Source of the DNA: Burkholderiales bacterium
GTDB taxonomy: Bacteria > Pseudomonadota > Gammaproteobacteria > Burkholderiales > Burkholderiaceae_C
Assembly: GCA_022758925.1 (NCBI GenBank)
Contig: JAEMQF010000262.1
Span: 1 to 33,971 of the forward strand
Length of the DNA: 33,971 nt
Direction: 5' to 3'
A model generated the notes under the pieces. It was not told the DNA's origin, did no database searches, and saw only the letters and a program-made list of their open reading frames with translations. Shown in pieces: positions 7,203-17,612 of the stretch; position 1 is the first letter of the stretch; every line of letters begins with the position of its first letter. Made by a program: the position numbers and the translations under genes.

Positions 7203-8512
7203 CTCCCTCCGATGTGAAAGCGACGCTGACGTTTTCCGATGGCAGCCCGAGCGTCGAGCTGCCGATCTACAAGGGCAGCGTCGGCCCGCAGGTCATCGAC
7301 ATCCGCAAGCTCTACGCGCAGACCGGAAGGTTCACGTATGACCCGGGCTTCATGTCGACGGCGGCGTGCAGCTCGGCCATCACGTTCATCGACGGCGACA
7401 AGGGCGAGCTCCTGTATCGCGGCTACCCGATCGAAGAGTTGGCGGTGAACTGCGATTTCCTCGAGACCTGCCACCTGCTGCTGTATGGCGATCTGCCGAA
7501 CGCTGCTCAGCGCGCCGATTTCACGAAGCGTGTCACGAGCCATACGATGGTGAACGAGCAGATGCAGTTCTTCTTGCGCGGTTTTCGGCGCGACGCGCAC
7601 CCGATGGCCATTCTCACCGGGCTGGTGGGCGGCATGTCGGCGTTCTACCACGACAGCACCGACATCAACGACCCGCACCACCGCGAGATTTCCGCGATTC
7701 GCCTGATCGCAAAGATGCCGACGCTGGTGGCGATGGCCTACAAGTACTCTTGCGGCCAGCCCTACATCTACCCGAAGAACGACCTCTCCTATGCCAGCAA
7801 CTTCATGCGCATGATGTTTGCCACGCCGTGCGAGGAATACGTTCCCAACGACGTGCTGGTGCGGGCGATGGACCGCATCTTCATCCTGCACGCCGATCAC
7901 GAGCAGAACGCCTCGACCTCGACGGTGCGGCTGTGCGGCTCGTCCGGAACGAACCCGTTCGCCGCAATCGCGGCTGGGGTGGCGTGCCTGTGGGGCCCTG
8001 CCCATGGCGGTGCGAACGAAGCGGCGCTGAACATGCTCGAAGACGTGCACCGCACGGGCGGTATCGAGCGCATCGGCGAGTTCATCCGCCGCGTGAAAGA
8101 CAAGAACTCGAGCGTCAAGCTGATGGGCTTTGGGCATCGTGTCTACAAGAACTACGACCCGCGCGCCAAGTTGATGCGCGAAACCTGCCATGAAGTGCTC
8201 GGCGCCCTGGGGATGGGGAACGACCCGATCCTGAAACTCGCGATGGCGCTCGAGAAGATCGCGCTCGAAGACGAATACTTCGTGTCGCGCAAGCTCTACC
8301 CGAATGTCGACTTCTATTCCGGCATCGTGCAGCGCGCAGTCGGCATTCCGGTGAGCCTGTTCACGGCGGTCTTTGCGCTCGCACGCACCGTGGGCTGGAT
8401 CGCGCAGCTCAATGAAATGATCGGCGACCCCGAATACAAGATCGGTCGGCCGCGCCAGTTGTTCAGTGGCGCGGTCAGGCGCCAAGTCAAGCCGCTCGCG
8501 CAGCGGGTTTGA
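7199..8512 (+). CDS. gltA: Citrate synthase, type I (hexameric class)
   Basis: Condenses oxaloacetate and acetyl-CoA to citrate. It has 437 residues, typical of the Gram-negative NADH-sensitive class. Catalytic residues appear in the usual blocks: [12 protein letters not shown] (His), [13 protein letters not shown] (His) and YPNVDFYSG (Asp). The N-terminal beta-rich segment ([17 protein letters not shown]) is that of the bacterial type. It overlaps sdhE and is followed nine bases after its stop by leuC, so the citrate-cycle block runs directly into leucine synthesis genes with no visible promoter or terminator between. Confidence 0.97.
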   Translation: MTPSDVKATLTFSDGSPSVELPIYKGSVGPQVIDIRKLYAQTGRFTYDPGFMSTAACSSAITFIDGDKGELLYRGYPIEELAVNCDFLETCHLLLYGDLPNAAQRADFTKRVTSHTMVNEQMQFFLRGFRRDAHPMAILTGLVGGMSAFYHDSTDINDPHHREISAIRLIAKMPTLVAMAYKYSCGQPYIYPKNDLSYASNFMRMMFATPCEEYVPNDVLVRAMDRIFILHADHEQNASTSTVRLCGSSGTNPFAAIAAGVACLWGPAHGGANEAALNMLEDVHRTGGIERIGEFIRRVKDKNSSVKLMGFGHRVYKNYDPRAKLMRETCHEVLGALGMGNDPILKLAMALEKIALEDEYFVSRKLYPNVDFYSGIVQRAVGIPVSLFTAVFALARTVGWIAQLNEMIGDPEYKIGRPRQLFSGAVRRQVKPLAQRV

Positions 8513-8520
8513 GTCTGACC

Positions 8521-9930
8521 ATGCCGCGCACGCTCTACGACAAACTTTGGGACGAACATGTCGTCCACGTAGAGGATGACGGCACGGCGCTGCTCTACAT
8601 CGACCGCCACTTGGTGCACGAGGTGACGAGCCCGCAGGCCTTCGAAGGCCTCGACCTGGCCGGGCGCAAGGTGTGGCGCATCGCGGCGAACCTGGCGGTG
8701 AGCGACCACAACGTGCCGACGACGGACCGTTCGCACGGAATTTCCGACCCGATCTCCAGACTCCAGGTCGACACACTCGATGCGAATTGCGAACGGCATG
8801 GGGTCACGCAGTTCAAGATGAACGACCTGCGCCAGGGCATCGTGCATGTCATAGGCCCGGAACAGGGCGCGACGCTGCCGGGCATGACGGTCGTGTGCGG
8901 CGACTCGCACACCTCGACGCATGGCGCGTTCGGTGCGCTCGCGCACGGCATCGGCACGAGCGAGGTCGAACATGTGCTGGCGACGCAGACGCTGCTCGGG
9001 CGCAAGGCGAAGAACATGCTGGTGCGGGTTGAAGGTGCGTTGGCCAAAGGGTGCAGCGCAAAAGATCTGGTGCTGGCGATCATCGGCAAGACCGGTACTG
9101 CCGGGGGTACCGGCTATACGATCGAATTCGCCGGCGCGGCGATTCGCAAGCTCACCATGGAAGGCCGCATGACGCTGTGCAACATGGCGATCGAAGCCGG
9201 TGCGCGCTCCGGTTTGGTGGCCGTGGACGAAACGACGCTGGCGTATGTGAAGGGCAGGCCGTTCTCCCCGACCGGTGTCGAGTGGGACCTCGCGGCGCGT
9301 TACTGGCGCACGCTGCAATCCGATGCCGATGCGAAGTGGGACGCGGTCGTCGAACTCGACGCAGGCCAGGTCGCGCCGCAAGTGACGTGGGGCACGTCGC
9401 CCGAAATGGTGGTGCCTGTCGACGGCCGCGTGCCCGACCCGGATCGCGAGAAAGACTCCGGCAAACGCGGCGCGATCGAACGCGCACTGAGTTATATGGC
9501 GCTTACGCCGAACAAGCCGATCACCGACATTCGGATCGACAAGGTGTTCATCGGCTCGTGCACGAATTCGCGCATCGAAGATCTGCGCGAAGCCGCGGCC
9601 GTGGTGCGGCGTCTGCGTCGCAAGGTGGCGGCGAACGTCAAGTTGGCGATGGTCGTTCCCGGTTCGGGCCTGGTCAAGCAACAGGCTGAGCATGAAGGCC
9701 TGGACAAACTCTTCATCGCCGCGGGCTTCGAGTGGCGCGAGCCGGGATGTTCGATGTGCCTGGCGATGAACGCGGATCGGTTGGAGCCCGGCGAACGCTG
9801 CGCGTCGACGTCGAACCGCAATTTCGAAGGCCGGCAGGGGGCGGGTGGCCGCACCCACCTGGTCAGTCCTGCGATGGCAGCAGCGGCAGCCATCGAAGGC
9901 CATTTCATCGATGTTCGCCGCATTGGCTAG
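8521..9930 (+). CDS. leuC: 3-isopropylmalate dehydratase, large subunit
   Basis: Isomerises 2- to 3-isopropylmalate in leucine synthesis, together with LeuD. The start chosen is ATG 8521 ([15 protein letters not shown]); the track start at 8509 is a TTG overlapping the end of gltA. Length 469 is normal. The [4Fe-4S] ligands are visible in [13 protein letters not shown] and [13 protein letters not shown], and the aconitase-family block [20 protein letters not shown] is complete. It ends in C-TAG, the same stop context that carries repeat elements after sdhC and cvpA, but no element is present here. Confidence 0.97.
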   Translation: MPRTLYDKLWDEHVVHVEDDGTALLYIDRHLVHEVTSPQAFEGLDLAGRKVWRIAANLAVSDHNVPTTDRSHGISDPISRLQVDTLDANCERHGVTQFKMNDLRQGIVHVIGPEQGATLPGMTVVCGDSHTSTHGAFGALAHGIGTSEVEHVLATQTLLGRKAKNMLVRVEGALAKGCSAKDLVLAIIGKTGTAGGTGYTIEFAGAAIRKLTMEGRMTLCNMAIEAGARSGLVAVDETTLAYVKGRPFSPTGVEWDLAARYWRTLQSDADAKWDAVVELDAGQVAPQVTWGTSPEMVVPVDGRVPDPDREKDSGKRGAIERALSYMALTPNKPITDIRIDKVFIGSCTNSRIEDLREAAAVVRRLRRKVAANVKLAMVVPGSGLVKQQAEHEGLDKLFIAAGFEWREPGCSMCLAMNADRLEPGERCASTSNRNFEGRQGAGGRTHLVSPAMAAAAAIEGHFIDVRRIG

Positions 9931-9953
9931 TGCAAACCGGCCGAGGACACCGC

Positions 9954-10598
9954 ATGCAACCGTTTCGAATCCACAGGGGGCGGGTCGCGCCGCTGGATCG
10001 GGAAAACGTCGACACCGACGCGATCATTCCCAAACAGTTTCTGAAGTCGATCAAGAAGACGGGCTTCGGCCAGAACCTGTTCGACGCGTGGCGTTTTCTC
10101 GACGCCGGCGAGCCCGGCCAGGACCCGGCCACGCGCAAGGCGAATCCCGACTTCGTCTTGAACCAGTCACGCTACAAGGGCGCGTCGGTGCTGCTCGCCC
10201 GGCGCAACTTCGGCTGCGGCTCTTCGCGTGAGCACGCGCCGTGGGCGCTGCAGCAGTACGGTTTTCGGGCGCTGATCGCGCCGAGCTTCGCCGACATCTT
10301 TTTCAACAACTGCTTCAAGAACGGGCTGTTGCCGATTCAGCTCCCCGAGCATGAAGTCGCGAAGCTGTTCGACGAGGTCGCCGCGTTCGTCGGCTATGAG
10401 TTGAGCATCGACCTGGAGCAGCAGATCGTGATCAAACCCGACGCCACCAGTGTGCCGTTCGAGGTTCAGCCGTTTCGCAAGTTCTGCTTGCTCGGAGGCT
10501 ACGACGATATCGGCCTGACGCTGCGCCACGCCGACAAGATTCGCAGCTATGAGGCGCAGCGGCTGCTGCAAAAGCCATGGCTGACGCGTCGAATCTAG
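9954..10598 (+). CDS. leuD: 3-isopropylmalate dehydratase, small subunit
   Basis: Swivel-domain partner of LeuC. The start is ATG 9954 ([18 protein letters not shown]), 23 bases after leuC; the track ORF extends upstream over leuC. The 214-residue product shows [22 protein letters not shown] and the substrate-binding block [15 protein letters not shown]. The 3' end overlaps the start of the next small gene by 22 bases. It also ends in a C-TAG stop without an inserted element. Confidence 0.97.
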   Translation: MQPFRIHRGRVAPLDRENVDTDAIIPKQFLKSIKKTGFGQNLFDAWRFLDAGEPGQDPATRKANPDFVLNQSRYKGASVLLARRNFGCGSSREHAPWALQQYGFRALIAPSFADIFFNNCFKNGLLPIQLPEHEVAKLFDEVAAFVGYELSIDLEQQIVIKPDATSVPFEVQPFRKFCLLGGYDDIGLTLRHADKIRSYEAQRLLQKPWLTRRI

Positions 10599-10906
10599 GG
10601 ACCACGGCATCGAGCCGCCTTTTCGTCTACCTTTCGCGCCATTGGCTGCTTGCATGGACCCTGCTGGCCATGAGTTTCCTGTTGTTCGGCCTGTTGTCGG
10701 TGAATCTGTTGCACGTGCTCAGCGCGAATCTGAACTTCCTGGCCGAGCACGGCATCGATGCAGTTCGAGACGGCGGGCTGCTGCAACTCGCTGAAATCGT
10801 GCTGACGGTCTACCTCGCCGTGGCCTGTTACGTGGTCTTCAAGTTCTGCGAAAGGATTCTGGTGGACCGTCTCGCACACACATCGAAACAGGAGAGTGCA
10901 TCGTGA
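10577..10906 (+). CDS. Small inner-membrane protein of unknown function within the leu operon
   Basis: The 109-residue product starts at ATG 10577, inside the end of leuD, and its TGA overlaps the GTG start of leuB (GTGA). It has two strong hydrophobic segments, about 23-46 ([20 protein letters not shown]) and 70-90 ([19 protein letters not shown]), with a short polar tail. This double overlap makes a chance ORF unlikely and suggests it is translated as part of the leuD-leuB message. I do not recognise the family, and no link to leucine synthesis is evident. Many Burkholderiales carry a tiny entericidin-like gene in this operon; this one is larger and has no lipobox. Confidence 0.7.
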   Translation: MADASNLGTTASSRLFVYLSRHWLLAWTLLAMSFLLFGLLSVNLLHVLSANLNFLAEHGIDAVRDGGLLQLAEIVLTVYLAVACYVVFKFCERILVDRLAHTSKQESAS

Positions 10907-12006
10907 AGATCGCAGTCCTGCCGGGTGACGGCGTCGGCCCCGAAGTCGTGGCGCAGGCGCTGCGCGTGCTGCAGTGCCTCGACTTGAAGTTCGAGACCGA
11001 GATGGCCCTGGTGGGCGGCGCTGCGTATGAAGCGCAGGGTCATCCCTTGCCGCCGGCCACCCTGGCGCTCGCGACCGCGGCCGACGCCGTGCTGTTTGGC
11101 GCGGTGGGCGATTGGAAGTACGACAAGCTGGAGCGCGCGCTGCGCCCCGAGCAGGCGATTCTGGGCTTGCGCAAGCAGCTGGGCCTGTTCGCCAACTTCC
11201 GGCCCGCGATCTGCTACGAGCAGCTCACCCACGCGTCGAGTCTGAAGCCGGAGCTTGTCGCGGGGCTGGACATCCTGATCATTCGTGAACTCACCGGCGA
11301 CATCTATTTCGGCCAGCCGCGCGGTCGCCGCAAGGCGCCCGACGGCGCTTTCGCCGGTGCTGACGAAGCGTTCGACACGATGCGCTATGCGCGCCCCGAA
11401 ATCGAACGCATCGCGCATGTGGCGTTCCAGGCGGCGCGCAAGCGCGGCAAGAAGCTCACGAGTGTCGACAAAGCCAACGTACTCGAAACCTTTCAGTTCT
11501 GGAAAGACGTGGTGACGCAGGTGCACACCGAATATCCCGAGGTGCAGCTCGAACACATGTATGTCGACAACGCGGCGATGCAGCTGGTGCGTGCGCCCAA
11601 GGCGTTTGACGTGATCGTCACCGGCAACATGTTCGGCGACATCCTGTCGGATGAAGCCGCAATGCTCACCGGCTCGATCGGCATGTTGCCTTCAGCTTCC
11701 CTCGATGCAAACGGCAAAGGCCTGTACGAGCCCAGCCACGGCAGTGCGCCCGACATTGCGGGCAAAGACATCGCCAATCCGCTGGCTACAATCCTGTCCG
11801 CTGCCATGATGCTCAGATTCACGCTCAACCAGACCTCAGCCGCCGAGCGCATCGAGTCGGCCGTGCGCAGTGTGCTCGGGTCCGGATTGCGCACCGCCGA
11901 CATCTGGTCGGCGGGTGGCACTCAAGTGGGGACGCGCGCCATGGGCGACGCTGTGGTCGCTGCCCTGGCACGCCCAGGCACCAAGACCATCACCACAGAG
12001 CGCTGA
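10903..12006 (+). CDS. leuB: 3-isopropylmalate dehydrogenase
   Basis: Oxidatively decarboxylates 3-isopropylmalate using NAD. The start is GTG 10903 with CAGGAG upstream, overlapping the previous stop. The 367 residues include [13 protein letters not shown] at the start, [16 protein letters not shown] with substrate Arg residues, [14 protein letters not shown], the metal-binding region [12 protein letters not shown] and [15 protein letters not shown], and the NAD-site motif [18 protein letters not shown]. All are standard for LeuB rather than for isocitrate or tartrate dehydrogenases. Confidence 0.97.
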   Translation: MKIAVLPGDGVGPEVVAQALRVLQCLDLKFETEMALVGGAAYEAQGHPLPPATLALATAADAVLFGAVGDWKYDKLERALRPEQAILGLRKQLGLFANFRPAICYEQLTHASSLKPELVAGLDILIIRELTGDIYFGQPRGRRKAPDGAFAGADEAFDTMRYARPEIERIAHVAFQAARKRGKKLTSVDKANVLETFQFWKDVVTQVHTEYPEVQLEHMYVDNAAMQLVRAPKAFDVIVTGNMFGDILSDEAAMLTGSIGMLPSASLDANGKGLYEPSHGSAPDIAGKDIANPLATILSAAMMLRFTLNQTSAAERIESAVRSVLGSGLRTADIWSAGGTQVGTRAMGDAVVAALARPGTKTITTER

Positions 12007-12009
12007 TCC

Positions 12010-12050
12010 GCTCGGCTTCGTTTCGCCCCTCTGCAACCGGCGAACCGAGC
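12010..12050 (+). other. Imperfect hairpin in the leuB-asd gap
   Basis: GCTCGGCTTCG at 12010-12020 can pair with CGAACCGAGC at 12041-12050 with one bulge. No T-run follows, so it is not an intrinsic terminator; it could slow polymerase or protect the 3' end of the leu message. asd starts 43 bases later. Confidence 0.3.
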
Positions 12051-12093
12051 CAGGGAGCAGGAGGACTGAAGTGTTTCCGAAGGGACGATCGAC

Positions 12094-13221
12094 ATGAAAC
12101 TGACGGGCTTGATCGGGTGGCGCGGAATGGTCGGCTCCGTGCTGATGGATCGCATGCAGATCGAGGGCGACTTCGATTTCATCGAACCAGTTTTCTTCAG
12201 CACCAGCAATGCCGGTGGGGCAGCGCCGTCAATGGCGAAAAATGAGCTCCGGCTGCTCGATGCCTACGACATCGAAGCGCTGAAGCGTTGCGAGATCGTC
12301 GTCACCGCGCAGGGCGGCGACTACACCGCTGACGTGTTTCCGCGCCTGCGCGCCGCCGGCTGGAAGGGCCACTGGATCGACGCCGCATCGACGCTGCGCA
12401 TGAATCAAGACGCAGTGATCATCCTCGACCCGGTCAACATGCCGGTGATTCGCGACGCGTTGGCCAAAGGTGGGCGCAACTGGATCGGCGGCAACTGCAC
12501 TGTCAGCTGCATGTTGATGGGCGTGGGGGCGCTGTTCAAAGCCGGTTGGGTCGAGTGGATGAACACGATGACCTACCAGGCGGCCTCGGGCGGCGGCGCG
12601 GCGCATATGCGTGAGTTGCTGAACCAGTTTGGCGCGCTGCATGCGCCGCTGAAAGCCTTGCTCGGCGACCCGAAAAGCGCCATTCTGGAAATCGACCGTC
12701 GCACCATCGACACACAACGCGGGTTCAGCGCGGATGCCATCGAAAACTTCGGTGTGCCATTGGCAGGCAGCCTGATTCCCTGGATCGACAAGGATCTGGG
12801 TGGTGGCGTCAGCCGTGAAGAATGGAAGGGCTCGGCCGAGACCAACAAGATCCTCGGGCAAGGGGACGGCTTTTCAAAGCCGCTGGTTCCCGTGGACGGC
12901 ATCTGTGTGCGTGTCGGCACGATGCGCTGCCACAGCCAGGCTTTGCTGTTCAAGCTCAAGCGCGACGTGCCGCTGGGCGATGTCGAAGAAGCGATTCGAA
13001 ACGACAACGCCTGGGTCCGATTGGTCGCGAACAATCGTGAGGCGAGCATTCGAGAACTGACGCCGGTGGCAGTCAGTGGAACCATGGCGATTGCGGTGGG
13101 GCGGCTGCGCAAGATGGCGATGGGCCCGCAGTATCTCGGCGCATTCACCATCGGCGACCAATTGCTTTGGGGCGCGGCCGAACCGCTGCGCCGTATGCTG
13201 CGAATGTTGGTTCAGTCGTGA
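12094..13221 (+). CDS. asd: Aspartate-semialdehyde dehydrogenase
   Basis: Reduces aspartyl phosphate to aspartate semialdehyde, the entry to lysine, methionine and threonine synthesis and to diaminopimelate for peptidoglycan. Length 375 is typical of the Gram-negative enzyme. The NADP-binding motif is GWRGMVGSVLMDRM, the nucleophile Cys is in GGNCTVSCMLMGVGAL, and the general-base His is in RVGTMRCHSQALLFKL. The leader contains AGCAGGAGGACTGAAG about 30 bases upstream of ATG 12094 and a weaker AAGGGACGATCGAC nearer. It follows leuB on the same strand, a common arrangement in betaproteobacteria. Confidence 0.97.
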   Translation: MKLTGLIGWRGMVGSVLMDRMQIEGDFDFIEPVFFSTSNAGGAAPSMAKNELRLLDAYDIEALKRCEIVVTAQGGDYTADVFPRLRAAGWKGHWIDAASTLRMNQDAVIILDPVNMPVIRDALAKGGRNWIGGNCTVSCMLMGVGALFKAGWVEWMNTMTYQAASGGGAAHMRELLNQFGALHAPLKALLGDPKSAILEIDRRTIDTQRGFSADAIENFGVPLAGSLIPWIDKDLGGGVSREEWKGSAETNKILGQGDGFSKPLVPVDGICVRVGTMRCHSQALLFKLKRDVPLGDVEEAIRNDNAWVRLVANNREASIRELTPVAVSGTMAIAVGRLRKMAMGPQYLGAFTIGDQLLWGAAEPLRRMLRMLVQS

Positions 13222-13339
13222 GGTGCTGCGCGAAACCGGCCGCATGCGATGGTGATTCGCAATCGAAACGCATCGAAACTGTGTCAAACGTGAAACTGTT
13301 CGAATATCAGCCAACGCTTGAGCTTGTCAGCGTATCTTC

Positions 13340-13367
13340 TTGATGTTATTGTGATTTGTGGTATTAC
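13340..13367 (+). promoter_or_regulatory. Candidate sigma-70 promoter for fimV
   Basis: TTGATG at 13340-13345 and TATTAC at 13362-13367 are separated by 16 bases in an AT-rich patch that stands out in the 234-base asd-fimV gap. Transcription would start near 13374, leaving an 80-base leader before the TTG start of fimV. Confidence 0.5.
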
Positions 13368-13455
13368 ACCGGAATAGTGCCCAAACCGCGGCAAAGCGGC
13401 TGCTGACACTCGCGGGTTTGCACGAGAACCTGCCTGATCCATATTGGGAGACGCC

Positions 13456-16095
13456 TTGAAACGAAGTACGAAATCTGCCAGGCGCTTCGTCTTGACCGGC
13501 GTCGCAGCGGCCGCGATGTGGGTGTCGGTTCCGCAAGCGTGGGCGTTGGGCCTGGGGCGACTCGCGGTGCAGTCGGCGCTCGGTGAAGCGCTGCGCGCCG
13601 AGATCGACGTGACAAGCCTGAGCCCGGAAGAAGCGACGAATATGCGGGTTCGGATCGCCACACCCGAGGCCTACAGGGCGGCCGGGGTCGACTACAACAA
13701 CGTGTTGCAGGGAACGACCGCGGCACTGCTGCGCCGGCCCGATGGCCGCCCCTATTTGCGCTTGACGAGCGAGGCGCCGGTTCAGGAGCCTTTCGTCGAC
13801 GTGATCATGGAGATGACCTGGTCGACCGGCCGTCTCGTGCGCGAATACACCTTGCTGCTCGATCCACCGCTTGCGGGCGGGGCGCAGCCTGCGATGGCCA
13901 CCGCATCGCCGGTCGTGACGGAAACGCCAAGCCCGCCTCCGGTTTCCCAGGCTGCAGCGCCTGCGCCCATGGCCATGCCCGCGCCTGCGCCGGAGGCGTC
14001 AGAGGCGCCAGAGGCGTCAGAGGCGCCAGAGGCGACGACTGCTGCGACGCCATCACCGGTCACCTCGACGCCCGCTGAGGCGCCGGCGCCGCTGCGGGTG
14101 AGCAAGCCGGAACGGGCTTCCGCACCGGCGCGCGCGATCGCGACCAAGAAGGTGGTCCAACCGCGGGCCCCAGCGGCGCAGAGCGCCGACGAATATGTCG
14201 TCAAGTACGGCGACACGTTGTCAGAGATCGCGGTCCAATACCAGCACCGGGGTGTTTCACTCGATCAAATGTTGGTGGCGTTGTTCAACGCCAATCCCCA
14301 AGCATTCGTCAACCAGAACATGAGCCGCATGCGCTCAGGGGTTGTACTCGCACTTCCTGGCGCCGAGTCGGCGAAAGACATTCCGGCGGCGCAGGCGCGT
14401 CAGGTGGTACAGGCACAAAGCGCCGATTTTGCCGCTTATCGGCAGCGCTTGGCCGGTGCTGCCGGGGTGGCGAAAACGGAAACTGCGTCGCGCCAGGCCA
14501 GCGGGCAAGTTCGAACCGCGATTGAAGACCGCGGTCCTTCGTCTGCGCCTACCCCCGACAAACTCACACTGAGCAAAGGCGCGGTCGCCGCGAAGGCACC
14601 GGCAATCGAAGACAGGATCTCGAAGCAAAGCGAAAAGAGGGAAGCTGACACGCGCGTGGCCGAACTGACCAAGAATGTCGAAGATCTGAAGAAACTCTCC
14701 GGCGCGGCGGCAGCAAAGTCAGCAGCCAACACCTCGGCGCGCGGCGCTGCGCAACGTGGCGTCGGCATTGCAGCGCCTCCGTCACCCAAGCTGGTGATTA
14801 CGCCTGCGCCGCCCCCGCCGCCAGCACCACCACCACCACCACCACCACCGCCGCCGCCGCCCGCGCCAGCGCCAGCGCCAGCGCCCGCGCCAGCGCCAGC
14901 GGCCGCGCCCGTCGCGCGGGCTGCTGCGCCCGCATCCGTGCCGGTTGGCGCGGCACCGTCGCCCAAGGCGCGTGCACCAACCGCGGTTGCGACAGGCGGT
15001 GAGCCTGGGGGAATGCTGGAATCGCTGATGGCTGACAACTCCTGGGCGCTTGCCGGGGGTGCGGGGCTGGTCGCATTGCTCGCCGGATTCGGCATTTATC
15101 GATTGACCAAGCGCGGCCGCAAGGACAACCGCGAAACGTCGTTCCTGGAAAGCCGGCTCCAGCCCGATTCGTTCTTCGGCGCCAGCGGCGGCCAACGCGT
15201 CGACACGCGCGCAGCCGGCGCGGCCTCCAGCTCGATGAGCTACTCGTTGAGTCAGCTTGACGCTATCGGCGACGTCGACCCGGTGGCCGAGGCCGACGTC
15301 TACCTAGCCTCTGGCCGCGACTTGCAGGCCGAGGAGATTCTGAAGGAGGCGATGCGCAGCAACCCCGAGCGCCTGGCGATCCGAACCAAGATGCTCGAGG
15401 TCTACGCGAAGCGGCGCGACACGAAGGGATTCGAGTCGCTCGCGTCGCAGCTGCACTCCCTGACGCAGGGGCAGGGCGAAGATTGGCGCAAGGCGCAAGA
15501 GATGGGCGCCGAGATCGACCCGGAGAACAGGCTTTACCTGCCCGGCGGGGAGCCGCAGCACGGGCACGGCCCGACCGGAACGATGGACGAGCCGCTTGGG
15601 GCGAGCACCATGCCGCAGTCGATACTGCCATCGGCGCCTGACTTTGACGTCCCCGGCACCGGCTTGGCAAGTACCGACGCCTACCGCCCCGACCGCACTG
15701 AAGACAACGGCATGCCCGAATTCTCGTCCGGTCTGTTGATGCCGGTCGATTCACCCGACGCACCACCGCCGCCAAGCGGCTCGAATTCGCAGCCGATGGA
15801 GTTCGATCTGTCGAGCATCACGCTCGACCTCGACGCGCCATTGCCACCCGCGTCAACCGCAAACGCCGAAGCCGCAAGCCCGCGCGATTCAAGCTTTGCC
15901 GACCTCGAACTGCGACTCGATGGCGATGAAGGGGGCAGTGACAACGACCCGATGGCCCGCAAACTCGAGCTTGCCGAGGCCTTCAGTCAGATTGGCGACA
16001 TCGAAGGCGCGCGTGAACTTCTGCAAGACGTGATCGCCAACTCCGAAGGCCCAGTTCGGGAGAAGGCGCAAGGCATTCTCGTCGGCCTGAATTGA
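13456..16095 (+). CDS. fimV: FimV-family peptidoglycan-binding polar protein
   Basis: Inner-membrane protein with a periplasmic LysM domain; in Pseudomonas FimV organises cell poles and type IV pilus assembly. The best start is TTG 13456, with GGGAG five bases upstream, giving MKRSTKSARRF; the track start is an upstream TTG. The 879 residues comprise a signal peptide (1-30, cut after AWA), the FimV N-terminal domain (LGRLAVQSALGEALRAEIDV), an Ala/Pro linker with SEAPEA repeats, a LysM domain near 246-301 (YVVKYGDTLSEIAVQY), a predicted coiled coil, a poly-Pro/PAPA tract, a membrane segment near 527-549, an acidic cytoplasmic part with a TPR-like block (613-675), and the C-terminal FimV motif LELAEAFSQIGDIEGARELL. 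In-frame trinucleotide repeats may vary in length. Confidence 0.92.
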   Translation: MKRSTKSARRFVLTGVAAAAMWVSVPQAWALGLGRLAVQSALGEALRAEIDVTSLSPEEATNMRVRIATPEAYRAAGVDYNNVLQGTTAALLRRPDGRPYLRLTSEAPVQEPFVDVIMEMTWSTGRLVREYTLLLDPPLAGGAQPAMATASPVVTETPSPPPVSQAAAPAPMAMPAPAPEASEAPEASEAPEATTAATPSPVTSTPAEAPAPLRVSKPERASAPARAIATKKVVQPRAPAAQSADEYVVKYGDTLSEIAVQYQHRGVSLDQMLVALFNANPQAFVNQNMSRMRSGVVLALPGAESAKDIPAAQARQVVQAQSADFAAYRQRLAGAAGVAKTETASRQASGQVRTAIEDRGPSSAPTPDKLTLSKGAVAAKAPAIEDRISKQSEKREADTRVAELTKNVEDLKKLSGAAAAKSAANTSARGAAQRGVGIAAPPSPKLVITPAPPPPPAPPPPPPPPPPPPAPAPAPAPAPAPAAAPVARAAAPASVPVGAAPSPKARAPTAVATGGEPGGMLESLMADNSWALAGGAGLVALLAGFGIYRLTKRGRKDNRETSFLESRLQPDSFFGASGGQRVDTRAAGAASSSMSYSLSQLDAIGDVDPVAEADVYLASGRDLQAEEILKEAMRSNPERLAIRTKMLEVYAKRRDTKGFESLASQLHSLTQGQGEDWRKAQEMGAEIDPENRLYLPGGEPQHGHGPTGTMDEPLGASTMPQSILPSAPDFDVPGTGLASTDAYRPDRTEDNGMPEFSSGLLMPVDSPDAPPPPSGSNSQPMEFDLSSITLDLDAPLPPASTANAEAASPRDSSFADLELRLDGDEGGSDNDPMARKLELAEAFSQIGDIEGARELLQDVIANSEGPVREKAQGILVGLN
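14806..14908 (+). repeat. In-frame simple-sequence tract in fimV (poly-Pro, then Pro-Ala)
   Basis: A run of CCN codons dominated by CCA and CCG changes into GCGCCA hexamer repeats, encoding about a dozen consecutive prolines followed by PAPAPAPA. Units are multiples of three, so slippage would alter linker length without frameshift. The tract would act as a stiff spacer between the LysM region and the membrane segment. Confidence 0.8.
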
Positions 16096-16141
16096 TGCCA
16101 CCGAGCTGAGCGCCGCAGCGGCGCGAAGCGGGAGCAAGCTG

Positions 16142-16942
16142 GTGCGAATTGCTCTGGGTGTGTGTTATCGCGGCCAGGGCTACTTCGGTTGGCAAAGCCA
16201 GCCCGGCGGCAACACGGTCCAGGACCGGTTGGAGACAGCGCTGTCGGAGTTTGCAGGGGCGCCGCTGCGCACGATTTGCGCCGGGCGCACCGACGCCGGA
16301 GTGCATGCGCTGAACCAGGTCGTGCATTTTGACACCGGCGTTGATCGCAGTCCTGCTTCCTGGGTTCGCGGCACGAATCGCTATTTGCCAAGAGACATTG
16401 CGGTCCAGTGGTGCCAGCCCGTCGCTGCGCAGTTTCATGCCCGCGCCAGTGCGCGCGGTCGACGCTACGCGTACATGCTGCTCGAGTCACCGGTACGCCC
16501 GGCCCTGGAGGCAGGCGCGGTGGGCTGGAGTTTTCGTGCGCTGAACGGCCCGGCCATGCAGGCCGCGGCGCAGGCACTGATCGGCGAACATGACTTCAGT
16601 GCATTCCGGTCCGCGCAATGCCAGGCCATCTCGCCGCTAAAGACGCTGCGATCGATCAACGTCACCCAGCATGGCGCGTACTGGCGAATCGATTTCGATG
16701 CGAGTGCGTTCCTGCATCACATGGTGCGCAACGTCATGGGTTGCCTGGTCGCGGTGGGAACCGGCGCACGACCCGTGCACTGGCTGGCCGAGGTTCTCGC
16801 CTCGCGCGACCGGACATTGGCCGCACCCACATCCGCTGCGGATGGCCTGTACTTTCTCGGTCCGTACTACGATCGCGACTTCGCCATTCCGAGCCGCACC
16901 CCTGCGCTGGACTGGCTCGTCGGATCGTTTCCAGCATCGTGA
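16142..16942 (+). CDS. truA: tRNA pseudouridine(38-40) synthase
   Basis: Makes pseudouridine at positions 38-40 of the tRNA anticodon arm. The start is GTG 16142 (MRIALGVCYRGQGYFGWQ), preceded by GGGAGCAAGCTG. The 266-residue product has the catalytic Asp51 in CAGRTDAGVHALNQVVHF, and the C-terminal family blocks DFSAFRSAQCQAISPLKTL and FLHHMVRNVMGCLVAVGTG. It lies between fimV and trpF, as in related Burkholderiales, and its TGA overlaps the GTG start of trpF by four bases. Confidence 0.97.
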   Translation: MRIALGVCYRGQGYFGWQSQPGGNTVQDRLETALSEFAGAPLRTICAGRTDAGVHALNQVVHFDTGVDRSPASWVRGTNRYLPRDIAVQWCQPVAAQFHARASARGRRYAYMLLESPVRPALEAGAVGWSFRALNGPAMQAAAQALIGEHDFSAFRSAQCQAISPLKTLRSINVTQHGAYWRIDFDASAFLHHMVRNVMGCLVAVGTGARPVHWLAEVLASRDRTLAAPTSAADGLYFLGPYYDRDFAIPSRTPALDWLVGSFPAS

Positions 16943-17595
16943 ACCAGCGCACCCGAATCAAGATCTGCGGCCTGACGCGCGAGGTCGACGTCGACGCCGC
17001 CGTCAACGCCGGTGCTGACGCGGTGGGCTTCGTGTTCTATCGAGGCAGCCCCAGGCATGTGGCCGTTGCGCGGGCCGTCGAATTGGCGCAACGCCTGCCG
17101 CCCTTTGTGATGCCCGTGGGCCTGTTCGTCAACGCCCCGGCGCCAGAGGTGATCGCAGTGCTCGCGGCAATGCCGCAACTGGTCTTGCAGTTCCACGGCG
17201 ACGAATCCCCCGACGAGTGCCGAGCTTATGGCCGGCCCTATCTGCGTGCCGCGCGCATGCGCCCGGGTTTCGATTTGTTAGACTTTGCCGTCGCGCACGC
17301 CGATGCCCAGGCGCTGTTGCTGGATACGCACTTCGAAGGTTTTGGCGGCAGTGGAAGGGTTTTCGATTGGTCACTCGTTCCCGCAAACGTTCCCCTTCCG
17401 GTCGTTTTGTCTGGTGGGTTGCATGCCGCAAATGTGGCCGAAGGCATCGCGCGGGTCCGGCCCTGGGCCGTTGACGTAAGCTCCGGCGTCGAATCCGCTG
17501 CATCCGGTAAAGGCATCAAGGACGCCGCGGCAATTCGTCGATTCTGCGAGGTGGTGCGCGAGGCCGATGCCCGACACGCCGCCGCTCCAGCCTGA
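16939..17595 (+). CDS. trpF: Phosphoribosylanthranilate isomerase
   Basis: Third-stage enzyme of tryptophan synthesis, a TIM barrel. The start is GTG 16939 ([18 protein letters not shown]), overlapping truA; the track ORF extends far upstream without reason. The 218 residues include the catalytic Cys10 in [42 protein letters not shown] with the catalytic Asp, [10 protein letters not shown] and [18 protein letters not shown], the phosphate-binding end. It forms a compact trpFBA group with the following genes. Confidence 0.96.
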   Translation: MNQRTRIKICGLTREVDVDAAVNAGADAVGFVFYRGSPRHVAVARAVELAQRLPPFVMPVGLFVNAPAPEVIAVLAAMPQLVLQFHGDESPDECRAYGRPYLRAARMRPGFDLLDFAVAHADAQALLLDTHFEGFGGSGRVFDWSLVPANVPLPVVLSGGLHAANVAEGIARVRPWAVDVSSGVESAASGKGIKDAAAIRRFCEVVREADARHAAAPA

Positions 17596-17612
17596 ACCTT
17601 TGCGGGACCACA

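Noticed and set aside
8513-8520. Leucine leader peptide or T-box before leuC
   Set aside because: Only eight bases separate gltA from leuC, leaving no room for an attenuator; none is visible in gltA either.
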